A stretch of DNA of 64,000 nucleotides, from assembly GCA_943788695.1 (NCBI GenBank), contig CALSRG010000001.1, positions 1-64,000 of the forward strand. The letters are read 5' to 3'. Positions 19,580 through 30,200 of this stretch are shown one piece after another (positions within the stretch are counted from its first letter, which is position 1; each line of letters opens with the position of its first letter). The DNA comes from an uncultured Flavobacteriaceae bacterium (lineage in GTDB: Bacteria; Bacteroidota; Bacteroidia; Flavobacteriales; Flavobacteriaceae). A program made the position numbers and the translations under genes. Below the pieces are notes generated by a model. It was not told the DNA's origin, made no database searches, and was given only the letters and a program-made list of their open reading frames with translations.

Positions 19580-20671
19580 ATGAATGCATCAAATCAAACA
19601 GATCATTTTCAGGATGACGAAATTGACCTGGTGGCATTAGCCAAAAAACTTTGGGATCGCCGTAAATGGATTATAAAAAGAACAATGGTCTTTGTGATTA
19701 TAGGATTGATGGTAGCACTACTAAGTCCAGTGACATATACGTCTTCATCAATGTTCGTCCCTAACAGTTCTTCCGAAGGAGCACCTTCGGGCTTGAGCGG
19801 CTTAGCCTCCTTAGCTGGAATTGATTTAAGTAGTGCTTCGGGCAGTGAAATTTCGCCTGTGCTCTATCCAAAAATACTAGAATCTGCTTCCTTTAAGCAG
19901 CGGATATTAGATATCCAACTGCCAAGCTCGACTGATAGTATTAGTTTTAGGAATTATATTCTGAATCAACCAAAATCAGTCAGCGAAATACTCAAAAAAT
20001 ACACCATTGGATTACCAGGAACAATTATCAGTTGGTTTAAAGATGACCCCGTTATGGTTAATTCTGTTTCTAACAATAGTGAAATTTTAACCATTTCGAA
20101 AAGTGAATTTGAGCTATTTGAATACCTCGATGGGGTCATCAAAATCTCGCTCAACGAAAAAGAGCGCTATGTTGAACTCACCGTAACATTAAATGATCCT
20201 TTAAATGCTGCAATTATTGCTAAAGCATGTGAAAAACTACTTCAATCCGAAGTGATTCAGATGAAAATAAAGCAATCGACAGAACTTCTGAAATACGTTG
20301 AAGGACAGTATGAAGAAAAGAAAGCCGAAATGTATGCGGTTCAAAACAGATTAGCCAATTTTAAGGATCGAAATTTTGCCATTTCAAGCGCATCATTTGA
20401 GAATCAACAAACACGATTGCAACAAGAATACCAGACATCAAGTGCAGTTTTTCAAGAGGTAAGTAAACAACTGGAGCAGGTCAAATTGCAGGTATCAAAA
20501 GACACCCCTGTATTTTCAATCATCAAGCCAGTTGTGGTTCCCAATGAAAAATCCGCTCCTAAACGAGGATTAATACTAGTCATTTGGACTATCCTCGGTT
20601 TAACATTTTCTATTGGTTATACACTTATCAAAGAACCTTTAAAGGAATTTATCTGTCTTGTAAAAGCTTAA
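19580..20671 (+). CDS. wzz: Wzz-type chain-length determinant / polysaccharide co-polymerase
   Basis: 363 residues. The N-terminus carries the Wzz motif DEIDLVALAKKLWDRRKWI followed by membrane helix one (about residues 35-55), a long periplasmic helical region with coiled coil at about 205-310 (YEEKKAEMYAVQNRL), then PVVVPNEKSAPKRGLILV and helix two (about 325-345), the usual P-x2-P-x4-SPKR motif of the family. There is no kinase domain, so it is a PCP1-type protein that controls polysaccharide length. It starts 2 bp after the SLBB gene and ends before a convergent M28 gene. Confidence 0.86.
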   Translation: MNASNQTDHFQDDEIDLVALAKKLWDRRKWIIKRTMVFVIIGLMVALLSPVTYTSSSMFVPNSSSEGAPSGLSGLASLAGIDLSSASGSEISPVLYPKILESASFKQRILDIQLPSSTDSISFRNYILNQPKSVSEILKKYTIGLPGTIISWFKDDPVMVNSVSNNSEILTISKSEFELFEYLDGVIKISLNEKERYVELTVTLNDPLNAAIIAKACEKLLQSEVIQMKIKQSTELLKYVEGQYEEKKAEMYAVQNRLANFKDRNFAISSASFENQQTRLQQEYQTSSAVFQEVSKQLEQVKLQVSKDTPVFSIIKPVVVPNEKSAPKRGLILVIWTILGLTFSIGYTLIKEPLKEFICLVKA

Positions 20672-20675
20672 GAAA

Positions 20676-22022
20676 CTACCTCAAGATACCGCTAGGAAAT
20701 GAGACAACGCTTTCAATGCCGTTAATGCCAACGGCGCTTACGCCGAAATTATAATTGTCGACTACAATACCTTCTAAGGTAAAAGTAGTCACATCTCCAA
20801 TTAATCGGCTGTAATCCCAAGTCGGCGAAGTGGTGTCTCTCCAATAAATTTTATATGAAACTGCACCGTCTACAGCATCCCACTTCAAAACCGCAGAAGG
20901 CGAAACATTACCGCCAAGTAATACCTTTTTAGGTGCTGGAGGTGCCCAAGCTAGGCGTGCTAAATTGATGGCATTAACAGCAGTCAATTTCTTTGCATAA
21001 GGCACATTCACATGTTTAAAGGTATCGCCATAAGCAATCCCATTTTCAACTCTAATGTCTTGATGTTGCTGAGTATAATTTTCATGCGCTTCCATAATAC
21101 GGATACCGGCAAAACCTAAGTCATTAAAAGGTCTGTGGTGGCCGCCTCTTCCAAATCGATCTAAACGATAGATCATCTTTGGATTCATTTCAGGCATAAA
21201 TTGCAATGTGGTTTTATGAACATAACGGGCCAATTGTCTCGAAATACCATCAACCTCACCACCATAAAATCGGCGTGCCATTCGTTGTCCATCAGTTTCA
21301 GTAACAGGAGTGGGTTCCGAAAAAATACGAAACGTTCGGTTGTCAATCACGCCATCCACACCAGTAATATTACCAATCATATCGTTATTGAGCACACCAA
21401 TAATCTCCCAGTCATTGTCTTTTGCATATTGAGCCATACCCTTACCGCCGTACAGTCCTTGCTCTTCACCTGACAGTCCGAGGAAAATGATGCTATTATC
21501 AAAATTATAATTACTAAGTACTCGGGCCGCTTCTATGGTTCCAGCCATACCAGATGCATTATCATTCGCTCCCGGTGAATCAGACTGATAATCCGTAGGG
21601 TCACTAACGCGGGAGTCAATATCTCCACTCATGATGACATACCTATTCGGATATTTGCTTCCCCTCTTAACAGCGACAACATTCACGATATACACATCCT
21701 TAACAATTCTTTTGTTATCACCTTTTGGGATAAAATTCTTCTGATAGTACACCTCCAAACATCCGTTACAATTTTCAGAAATTCCATCAAAAGTCGATTT
21801 AATCCATCGTCTTGCGGCACCAATTCCTCTTGTGCTGCTCAAAGTATCACTTAATGTGTGGCGTGTACCAAAATCGGCTAACGTCTTTATATCATCATGG
21901 ATACGTTGCTCTGAAACAGATGAAATAATATCATATAAATCTTTATCGGTTTGAGCCCAAAAAACATGAGCGATCACAAAAAAGGAAAAAAATAGGATCT
22001 TAGTGGATTTTAGGTATTTCAT
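20676..22022 (-). CDS. Secreted M28-family metallopeptidase with C-terminal fibronectin type III domain
   Basis: 448 residues from the ATG at 22022 (MKYLKSTKILFF, signal peptide). This start is preferred over the ATG at 22055, which would add 11 residues in front of a good signal. The peptidase core has PGANDNASGMAGTIEAARVL (zinc Asp), FLGLSGEEQGLYGG (catalytic Glu pair), VLNNDMIGN (zinc Asp) and a final His region (IMEAHENYTQQHQD). Residue G-D-I-D-S-R replaces the more common G-H-x-D, so the first zinc ligand is Asp or lies elsewhere. An FN3-like domain (AVLKWDAVDGAVSYKIYW) ends the protein. It likely trims peptides outside the cell. It is convergent with wzz, with 4 bp between their stops. 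Confidence 0.85.
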   Translation of the reverse strand: MKYLKSTKILFFSFFVIAHVFWAQTDKDLYDIISSVSEQRIHDDIKTLADFGTRHTLSDTLSSTRGIGAARRWIKSTFDGISENCNGCLEVYYQKNFIPKGDNKRIVKDVYIVNVVAVKRGSKYPNRYVIMSGDIDSRVSDPTDYQSDSPGANDNASGMAGTIEAARVLSNYNFDNSIIFLGLSGEEQGLYGGKGMAQYAKDNDWEIIGVLNNDMIGNITGVDGVIDNRTFRIFSEPTPVTETDGQRMARRFYGGEVDGISRQLARYVHKTTLQFMPEMNPKMIYRLDRFGRGGHHRPFNDLGFAGIRIMEAHENYTQQHQDIRVENGIAYGDTFKHVNVPYAKKLTAVNAINLARLAWAPPAPKKVLLGGNVSPSAVLKWDAVDGAVSYKIYWRDTTSPTWDYSRLIGDVTTFTLEGIVVDNYNFGVSAVGINGIESVVSFPSGILR

Positions 22023-22091
22023 GACGATTAAATCTATAGGATTGAATGCAACCAAATGTAGTAAAAATTAGAAAGATGATCTAAAAACAAT

Positions 22092-22115
22092 AAACCCCCA
22101 ATCGCTTGGGGGTTT
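22092..22115 (-). terminator. Rho-independent terminator
   Basis: A perfect 10-bp stem (AAACCCCCAA / TTGGGGGTTT) with a TCGC loop. On the minus strand it is followed by a T-rich stretch (ATTGTTTTTAG). It lies 25 bp after the stop codon of the zinc protease gene that ends at 22140 and should end that transcript before the M28 gene. Confidence 0.8.
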
Positions 22116-22139
22116 AGAATACAAAGCATTCAATCGTAC

Positions 22140-24524
22140 TTAATCTTCCAAAATATTTGAAATGCGAGAAGCGATTTCGTCAAAATGGGCAGCGGACATA
22201 TTGTTACCACCTGATTTTTTATCTGAAAACTTTTTAATTTTATGTAACTGCGTCATGGCTAATGCTCGAACGTCAGTATCACTTTCTTTTAATAAAGTCT
22301 CCAGACGATCAACATGAGCGCGCTGCAGGTTTCTCCGGTAAGCATCTGGATTTGATTCACTCCAAAGTCCTTGAGTCAACTGGTTCATAAAATCTAGAGG
22401 TTTGAACGCTGCATCACCATTGAGCGCTTCGTTTTCTATCATGCGCTCCATTCTATTTGATGACAGTAGACTATTTAATGTACGGACTTGGGCACTACGA
22501 ATGCGGCTCAATGCGCCAGAGGACTCGATTTTATTAAAAATATTTTTGTCCAACATCCATGATGGGGTGGCGAACAACTCAGACTGCAAGAATCTCAAGG
22601 AACGTTCTTGGTGTGTCTTGTCAACAGGCTTATAAACCGCACCTTCTTGGTCATAAGTCTTGTAATATTCATAAACACCTCCAATATTAGCCGTCACATG
22701 GCCCATATAACGATTAAATTGACCAACAACTTGACCATACAATTCTTCCAAATCGTCATAGTTTTTTCCATCTTCCTGTGTCCACTCGATCAAACGAGGA
22801 ACTATTCGTTTCAAATTCATAATACCATATTTACTGGCGTCAACAGCATTATCTCCTAAATCTTCTGTTTGAGAACTTGGATCGATAACCCCAAATTGTT
22901 GACGTCCAAATCGGTAAATAGGATCACCTGCTTTGTCTAAAATCCACTGATCAAGAATCGGTTTTTCTTCAGTTGCTGAAACGTCAAGTAATGGGCGGTA
23001 ACCCCAGTTGATGGCGTATTTATCGTAAGGCCCAACATTAGGCATCAGGCTAACGCCTTCATCACCGGGTTGTGCAACATAGTTAAATCTGGCATAATCC
23101 ATAATAGAAGGTGCCGTGCCATATTTTTGAGTAAACGAGGCGGATCGTAATGAATCTACTGGATAGGCAATACTACTTCCCATATTATGTGGCAACCCGA
23201 GAGTGTGTCCAACCTCATGCGACGATACGAACTGAATTAGACGTCCCATAATTTCATCCTTGAAAGCCACGCTCTGAGCCTCAGGATTTATAGCGGCAGT
23301 CTGAACAAAATACCAATTCCGCAATAAAGTCATTACATTGTGATACCAATTGATATCTGATTCTAAAATCTCACCACTTCTTGGGTCACTTACATGAGGT
23401 CCATTGGCATTTGGAATTGGAGACGCTAAATAGCGAACGACAGAATATCGCACATCCTCAGGCGACCAATCTGGATCTTCTTCCACCGTTGGTGGGTCCA
23501 TGGCTAAAATAGCATTTTTGAATCCTGCTGCCTCAAAAGCAACTTGCCAATCCTCAATACCCTGCTTGATATATGGCCTCCACTTTTCAGGTGTTGCACG
23601 ATCGACGTAATAAATAATTGGTTTTTTAGGCTCAACCAGTTCACCAGCTAAAAACTTTTCGCGGTCTTCTTCCTTCACTTCAAGTCGCCAGCGGTCCAAA
23701 TAACGAACAGATTCACTTTTTTGAGCTTCTAATCCATAATCCGTTTGAGAACGTCCAAACCATCCAACACGTTGATCAAAATAACGTCTTTTCATTGGCT
23801 CTTTGGGCAAAAGTATCATTGAATTACTCAGCTCTACAGATATCGAACCTACAGACTGATTTGATGGCGGCTCTGCAGCATTGTAGGTCATCACAGCTCT
23901 CACCTCAACATTCAATGGATATGGCTTTATAGATTCAATATAAGACCTTTTGCCATCTAAAGAACGAACCTTGTAGTCCTTTCGGTAATATTCAGAAATT
24001 CCAATAGCTTTAACATCATCAGAAAATAGTTTTGTCACGTTAATTACAGTAGAAGGGTGTAAACTGTCCTTTCCTACAGTTTCAATATCAAATGCATACA
24101 AAACAGGCTCGAAATTTGAATTGACAACAGCCTCATGAATGGCTAATGAATCGGCAGCTACATTTTGATATGAGACTACCCTAAGCAAGACCTGCTTGGA
24201 CTTTCTCTCCCATCGAACCACTTGGGTGTTTTGCTTTCCACCACCAAAGCCCATATTAGTAGCTGTTTTTGCAATTCTGGTGACCACAAGCATTTCCCGC
24301 TGAAATAGAGAGTCAGGAATTTCGAAATAATACTTATCATCCATCTGATGAACCGCAAATAAACCCTCTTTAGATAAAGCATTTGATTTAATAACCTTGT
24401 CAAAAGGTTTCATACCATCTTTTGTATCGGTCGAATCATTTTTAATTTCCTTTTGAGCTATTGCACTTGATAATGTGAAGAGAAAAATCAAAAAGACTTT
24501 TCCAAATTTGTTAATATTGGCCAT
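22140..24524 (-). CDS. Secreted zinc-dependent metalloprotease (DUF5117/DUF5118 family)
   Basis: 794 residues with a signal peptide (MANINKFGKVFLIFLFTLSS). The N-terminal DUF5118-like segment (residues about 35-90, FAVHQMDDKYYFEIPDSLFQ) and DUF5117 (90-270) precede the metzincin-type catalytic helix HEVGHTLGLPHN near residue 435 (HExxHxxGxxHN), with the following Met-turn-like SIMDYARFNYV. The C-terminal DUF4953-like region is helical. Enzymes of this architecture are common secreted proteases of Bacteroidetes. No T9SS C-terminal signal is visible, so it may stay periplasmic. Catalytic residues are complete. Confidence 0.86.
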   Translation of the reverse strand: MANINKFGKVFLIFLFTLSSAIAQKEIKNDSTDTKDGMKPFDKVIKSNALSKEGLFAVHQMDDKYYFEIPDSLFQREMLVVTRIAKTATNMGFGGGKQNTQVVRWERKSKQVLLRVVSYQNVAADSLAIHEAVVNSNFEPVLYAFDIETVGKDSLHPSTVINVTKLFSDDVKAIGISEYYRKDYKVRSLDGKRSYIESIKPYPLNVEVRAVMTYNAAEPPSNQSVGSISVELSNSMILLPKEPMKRRYFDQRVGWFGRSQTDYGLEAQKSESVRYLDRWRLEVKEEDREKFLAGELVEPKKPIIYYVDRATPEKWRPYIKQGIEDWQVAFEAAGFKNAILAMDPPTVEEDPDWSPEDVRYSVVRYLASPIPNANGPHVSDPRSGEILESDINWYHNVMTLLRNWYFVQTAAINPEAQSVAFKDEIMGRLIQFVSSHEVGHTLGLPHNMGSSIAYPVDSLRSASFTQKYGTAPSIMDYARFNYVAQPGDEGVSLMPNVGPYDKYAINWGYRPLLDVSATEEKPILDQWILDKAGDPIYRFGRQQFGVIDPSSQTEDLGDNAVDASKYGIMNLKRIVPRLIEWTQEDGKNYDDLEELYGQVVGQFNRYMGHVTANIGGVYEYYKTYDQEGAVYKPVDKTHQERSLRFLQSELFATPSWMLDKNIFNKIESSGALSRIRSAQVRTLNSLLSSNRMERMIENEALNGDAAFKPLDFMNQLTQGLWSESNPDAYRRNLQRAHVDRLETLLKESDTDVRALAMTQLHKIKKFSDKKSGGNNMSAAHFDEIASRISNILED

Positions 24525-24653
24525 TGATTATTAATTTAAGTTTAAAACTACACAATTCTATTCAAAACTGTTTATTGAATCGCAATTTTGTTTTTATAGA
24601 AAATTCATTCGTTAGATTGTGCTATATTTGATAAAACTAAAAACCCCCCAACT

Positions 24654-25214
24654 ATGTCTTTATTCATTATTTTAGGTATTGTTGTCGTCATTGCGATGCT
24701 ACTCATTTCAATGTACAACAGGCTTGTAAAATACCGAAACAATAGAGAGAATGCTTTTGCAGATATTGATGTTCAACTTCGTCAACGGCACGATCTTATC
24801 CCCCAACTTGTCGAAACTGTTAAAGGTTACATGAAGCATGAGGATAAAGTACTGACAACAGTTACAGCAGCAAGAGCAGGAGCGGTAAGTGCTAATACCA
24901 TCAATGAGAAAATCGCTGCTGAAAATCAATTGTCCTCTGCATTAAACGGATTGAACGTAGCTATTGAGGCTTACCCCGACCTTAAAGCGAGTAGTAATTT
25001 CTCAATGCTTCAAGAAGAGATCTCAGATGTAGAAAATAAATTGGCAGCCGTTCGTCGATTTTTCAACTCAGCCACTAAGGAATATAATAACGCTGTAGAA
25101 ACATTTCCATCTAACATCATTGCAGGTATGTTCAATTTTAAAAAAGAAGTCATGTTTGATGTTGGGGCAACTGAACGCGCCACTCTAAGTGAAGCGCCTA
25201 AAGTTAATTTCTAA
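24654..25214 (+). CDS. LemA family protein
   Basis: 186 residues with one N-terminal membrane helix (FIILGIVVVIAMLLISMYN) followed by the conserved LVKYRNNRENAFADIDVQLRQRHDLIPQLVETVKGYMKHE motif (in segments), characteristic of LemA. The rest forms a three-helix bundle, ending FKKEVMFDVGATERA. LemA proteins occur as partners of membrane-embedded peptidases. The next gene, an M48 protease, starts 3 bp downstream, so they are one operon. A TATATTTG at 24623-24630 just upstream matches the flavobacterial -7 element, although no TTG lies at the right distance for a -33. Confidence 0.9.
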   Translation: MSLFIILGIVVVIAMLLISMYNRLVKYRNNRENAFADIDVQLRQRHDLIPQLVETVKGYMKHEDKVLTTVTAARAGAVSANTINEKIAAENQLSSALNGLNVAIEAYPDLKASSNFSMLQEEISDVENKLAAVRRFFNSATKEYNNAVETFPSNIIAGMFNFKKEVMFDVGATERATLSEAPKVNF

Positions 25215-25217
25215 CCA

Positions 25218-26174
25218 ATGAAATACATTGGTCTTCAGGCGCAGATCAGGAAAAATAATCTCAAATCTGTCATGCTATTGATTGCCTTTCCAGCATTGCT
25301 GCTTGGATTAGTGTGGCTTTTCTTTTTGATTACAAACAGTTCGTACTCGTCTTCGTCTTTTCCGAACAACTTGAACTACGTTAATCAGGAATTTATTCAA
25401 ACGATACCTTTCGTCTCCATAGGCGTTAGTATTTGGTTTATCATTGCATGGTTCTCACATTCGTCCATGATACAACGTGCGACAGGATCAAAGCCACTAA
25501 TACGTAAAGACAACAAAAGGGTATATAATTTGTTAGAAAACCTATGTATATCTCGTGGACTGAAAACGCCTAAAATTTTTATTATTGAAGATGATTCTCT
25601 AAACGCCTTTGCAAGTGGATTGAGTGACAAAACTTTTGCAATTTCCTTATCAAGAGGTATCATTAACAAACTGAATGATGACGAACTGGAAGGCGTTATT
25701 GCACATGAGTTAACACATATTATAAACCGGGATGTTCGGTTATTGATAGTCTCGATCATCTTTGTTGGCATCTTCAGTTTTATTTCCGAAATGGCCTTTA
25801 GATCCCTATTATACGGTGGTCGAAGAAGAAGCAAAAACGACAAAGGAAACGCCTTTATTGTGGTCGTGCTCGTTTTGGCAATAGCTGGACTAGTTTTGTC
25901 AACTTTATTTCGATTCGCCCTGTCTAGAAAAAGGGAGTTTTTAGCTGATGCTGGTGCAGTAGCACTCACTAAAAATCCATTGGCTCTGGCTGGTGCATTA
26001 AAAAAAGTATCTAATGACCCACATATAGAAGCTATAAAACGGGAGGATGTTGCTCAACTTTTTATTGAACATCCTATGCATAAAAAGAAAAGTTCGATTG
26101 CCAAATTTTTCGGAGGGCTATTCGCCACGCATCCACCCATTGAAGATCGGATTGCCATTCTAGAACAAATTTGA
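25218..26174 (+). CDS. Membrane-bound M48-family zinc peptidase (HtpX/BepA-like)
   Basis: 318 residues with membrane helices at about 18-40, 53-75 and two between 175 and 235. The gluzincin motif HELTHIINRDVR is near residue 163 (HExxH), and the third ligand lies in RKREFLADAGAVALT (ExxxD) near residue 240. The pair MARs with LemA: it follows it by 3 bp. This is the LemA/M48 pair common in Bacteroidetes, thought to deal with misfolded membrane proteins under stress. The catalytic residues are all present and the length is normal. Confidence 0.9.
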   Translation: MKYIGLQAQIRKNNLKSVMLLIAFPALLLGLVWLFFLITNSSYSSSSFPNNLNYVNQEFIQTIPFVSIGVSIWFIIAWFSHSSMIQRATGSKPLIRKDNKRVYNLLENLCISRGLKTPKIFIIEDDSLNAFASGLSDKTFAISLSRGIINKLNDDELEGVIAHELTHIINRDVRLLIVSIIFVGIFSFISEMAFRSLLYGGRRRSKNDKGNAFIVVVLVLAIAGLVLSTLFRFALSRKREFLADAGAVALTKNPLALAGALKKVSNDPHIEAIKREDVAQLFIEHPMHKKKSSIAKFFGGLFATHPPIEDRIAILEQI

Positions 26175-26284
26175 TCCTGATATCAAAATAATTTATGAAT
26201 TACCTATTTTGATTTTTGTTATTAATTCGTAAAGGTGCAATACTTGCTCACTAACTTTATCGTGATCTGAGGATTTAATATCGA

Positions 26285-27256
26285 TTAATAGTAATTCGGA
26301 CAGCCGTCGCAATCGTAATTATTGTCAAAATCATAGGAAATTGAAAGTTCAAAAATACCGCCTGTTCTTCCTATGTTTGTGACATTGAAATCGTAAGAAT
26401 AGCCAAATTTAAACCCCTCATATTTGAATCCTACACCAGCGTTAATAGAGGTTAAAAAATGACTGTTTGGATCATTAGCAAATGGCGTTGTTGCTGCCAG
26501 AAGCGCAAAACTAAAACGGTCGTAAACGTATTGTCCACCAACATCAACCCGATTATATTTACCCTGAACCATGGCATTGGTCAAAAAGAAGACACTATGG
26601 TCATCGGAACCTCTTTCAAGAGGGAATTCAATGGCACCGTGAAAGGACATGAACATATCTAAAGCATTGTTACCCTCTCCTACAAAGGAGATGTTGGGTT
26701 TGTTTAAATGGCGTAGCGTTAAACCAATCCATGTTTTATCATTATGAGCTAAAAAGCTAACGGAGGTATCAAAAAACAATAGGTTTCTTTGAAGATCGAT
26801 GGGATCAATTGAGTTGGTATTTATCACACCGCTGACAATATTAATTTGATCTTCCAGCAACAAATTTTGAAATCCAAAATCCTTAGATCCTACTCCAAGA
26901 GAAAGACTCGGACGAAATGTCCATTTATCAGTGACTTTCACTCGGTAGGCATAATTCACATTAAATTGAGAGAAATTATACCGAGTCTGGGTTTCTTTAT
27001 GATTCAAAAAACTAATACCAATACCACTATTCATTTCTTCAAACCAATTACTGGCATAAGCAAATTGCGTATTAATGCTAAAATCCAGTCCTGGCCATTG
27101 AACCTTATGGATGATACCTGCTTTAGTACCTTCAGAACTTCCTGTGAAACTGGTGTTGACCGTTTCAGGAATCATAAAAAACTGACTAAAAATGGGATCC
27201 TGAGCCTTTACTAAGCCCGTAACTGTTACCATTAAAAAAAACGCTATCCTTTTCAT
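26285..27256 (-). CDS. sprF: PorP/SprF-family T9SS outer-membrane protein
   Basis: 323 residues with signal peptide (MKRIAFFLMVTVTGLVKAQ) and the family opening DPIFSQFFMIPETVNTSFTG (QDPxFSQ-like). The rest is a beta-barrel-like pattern with ASNWFEEMNSGIGISFL and FKYEGFKFGYSYDFNVTNIG, typical of PorP/SprF. In Flavobacterium johnsoniae SprF is needed for secretion of SprB, the gliding adhesin. Here the gene lies 10 bp downstream of a giant T9SS type B adhesin, the same order as sprB-sprF. That makes it the dedicated partner of this adhesin. Very confident family call, partner inferred from position. Confidence 0.9.
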   Translation of the reverse strand: MKRIAFFLMVTVTGLVKAQDPIFSQFFMIPETVNTSFTGSSEGTKAGIIHKVQWPGLDFSINTQFAYASNWFEEMNSGIGISFLNHKETQTRYNFSQFNVNYAYRVKVTDKWTFRPSLSLGVGSKDFGFQNLLLEDQINIVSGVINTNSIDPIDLQRNLLFFDTSVSFLAHNDKTWIGLTLRHLNKPNISFVGEGNNALDMFMSFHGAIEFPLERGSDDHSVFFLTNAMVQGKYNRVDVGGQYVYDRFSFALLAATTPFANDPNSHFLTSINAGVGFKYEGFKFGYSYDFNVTNIGRTGGIFELSISYDFDNNYDCDGCPNYY

Positions 27257-27266
27257 CCGTTAATAT

Positions 27267-30200
27267 CTATTTTAATAATGTTATCGGACCGTTATAATCC
27301 ACTATAAGTCCCTGAAATGTAACTGCTTTGACTACTATAATATAATTACCGTTTTCAGCAGGACGACCATCTATCAATCCATCCCATCCATATATGTCAT
27401 CACCTGTTTCGAGGTATAACAAACCTCCCCAAGTATCATAAATACTCATGGTAATTTCTTCCATACAATTAAATACGGGACGAATGGTATCATTAATACC
27501 ATCCCCATTTGGCGTAAATGCGTTAGGCACAATCAATTCATAACCTTTTGTAATCAAAATGTCTTCAGTCACCGAATAACTGCATCCATACGGATAATTA
27601 ACTGTCTGAGTCACAGTATAGGTGCCCGAGTCAGTATAGATGTGAGAAGGATTTGGATCACCGATAACTGATGTGCCATCACCAAAATCCCAATCAACAC
27701 TAATAACATCTCCTGTTGACGTGTCCGTAAACTGAATTGGATCATTCATTGAAAGTACCGAACAGAACAGCGTACTTGGTGATGTATAGGTAAAAGAAGC
27801 ATCGCCCAGTTCTTCGAGGTCAACCACCACATCAACTTCTATAGGAGGACAACCATTGGCCAAACTTTCCGTATCATGAATGAATGCAGTATAAGTTCCT
27901 GAAACAGTTGTCTGCATACATTGTTGAGTGGCTGGATCACAAACATCTCCACCTGACCATGTGATGGTGTATGGTGGTGACCCTCCCTCAACAAAAATAT
28001 AATTGGTCTGTGTGATGGTCTGCGCAGAACAATCAACACTTTGAGTGGAAGTAATGAACGCATCAATGGCAGGAGGACGCATCAATGTAATGTTTTCTGT
28101 TTTTGTTGGACAATTGTTGTCATCTGTTACAGTAACCACATAGGCACCTTCAGACAGATTTTCCAAGCACCACTCACCGTTTCCATAAGACAACCATCCT
28201 GTCCCAACAGGGACTGGATTAGTTCCTCCAGAAATGGTAATACAAATTGAACCATTGGTATAACTCCAGTCAGGCGAACAGGTAGGATCTGTAATAGAAT
28301 CTATTGTAAAAGTAAGCTCTTCAGGCTCATCTACTTGAATACTGTCTGTATAGGTACAATTATTACCGTCTGTTACGGTATAAACAAATATGCCTGTAGA
28401 CACAGTAAACATACCGTCACCAGTGTAAGGCGGTGTTCCTCCTGCCGCAACAACCTCGATGGTTGCTGTTTCACCGAAACAAGGTATCGGATTAATTATT
28501 GTAGCTGTTGCGGACAATACCGGTGGTTCAACCACCGTAACTTGGACTGTTGTGCTACAACCGTTAGCATCCGTAATAATTACACTATTAGTTCCTGCCG
28601 CAAATGTGTAGGAACCTGTGCCAGTATATGGCGGCACACCCCCGGAGGCAGTTATGTCATAAGTTTCTGTTTCACCAAAACAATCTATCGGATCAGAGGT
28701 TAAGGTAGCCAATCCAGACAATACTGTTGGCTCGGTTAAAGTAAAATTTCTGATGATGTCATACGGACAATTCGCATCCGTGATTGTAAGTGTATAATCG
28801 CCAGCAGGTAAATTATCAAATTCTAGAAAATTCGGTGTTGACAAATCACTATCGGTGTAAAATGAACCTCCCGACTCAAAGGTATAGGTGAACGTTCCCG
28901 AACCTCCAGTTAAATCAACATGAACAAAACCATCCGCAGAATTATTACAACTGATCTCAAAGTTGTTGTAATCCGATACTGTTTCATTCAATACAATAAT
29001 TGGCGTATTTAAGTTTTCAATCGTATAAATTGGTGATGTAAACTCACAACCATTGTCATCAATCACCACCAATACGTAATTCCCCTCGCAGGCATTGGTC
29101 AATACATCAGTGTTGGTCGCTACGATAACATCGAATACACCTGACATTGATTCGGTAAACCATTCCATAGAGACATATGGGGCCGTTCCCCCACTAATTC
29201 CCAGATCAATATAACCGTCACATGGAGGGACGTTAACATTGTTACATGAAATATTCACTAAAGTCTCAATTTGAAAATCTATTGGCGTAGGCGGTTCAAT
29301 CGTATATTGAAATACATACGAACAACCGAAGTCATCTAAAACGGTCACTTGATAATCTCCTGGACACAAATCATATTGATCCTCATCTGTTGAATTTGGC
29401 AAGAGAATAGAAGGATCCGTCAAATATATCCATTCGTAAGTGAAGGGATTGCCGCCGATTGGGCTTAATTCTATACTTGCCCCACATATAGGATTGGAAT
29501 AGCTGCAAGCCACATCAGTTATAACCTCATTCATCTCAGGACTCGGATTTAAGGTAATGGTAATGGTAAAATCGTCTCCAACACATTGGGCTATCAATGG
29601 ATTTGAGGTTACAAAATAAGTTGGCGTAATCGTAAAAATGACCGTTTGCTGATCAGTAGTATTATTTTCTAAAATACCTGAGTCAAAGAAAGGCGCATCA
29701 ACCGCTGTAGTCCAGCCTGTTACATCGTTTAGATCAGTACTTCCAACCACTAATGGATCTGACCATGTGTAGGTAGTTACATTAGGGATAATCGTTGTGC
29801 CGTCAGGGTTTATGCCATTGACAGGACTTAAGACATAGGACTCGCTATCGCAGAGCGTTTGAATCACATTTGGAATATATGGCTTAGGCTCCACCCAAAT
29901 CAGAACATCAAATGGTTCGCCAATACAACCATCTGCTTCTGGTGTCACTGTATAACCAATTTGCTGCTCGATATTGGTTGTATTGACCAAGGTTTGACTA
30001 ATTGTTGCAGATGGGGTGCTATTGTTGCTCCATCCATTCAAATCAAAATTTGGTGATGACACTACCCAAGTATAGGTTGTTCCAGCCGGGATTATTGTCC
30101 CAGCATCAGGAATACCATCTTGAGGTAAAATAATAAAGGGCTCACCGCTGCACTGCGTGTTGGTCATCTGAGGCATATTGATCACGTGTGGTCTAGGCTT

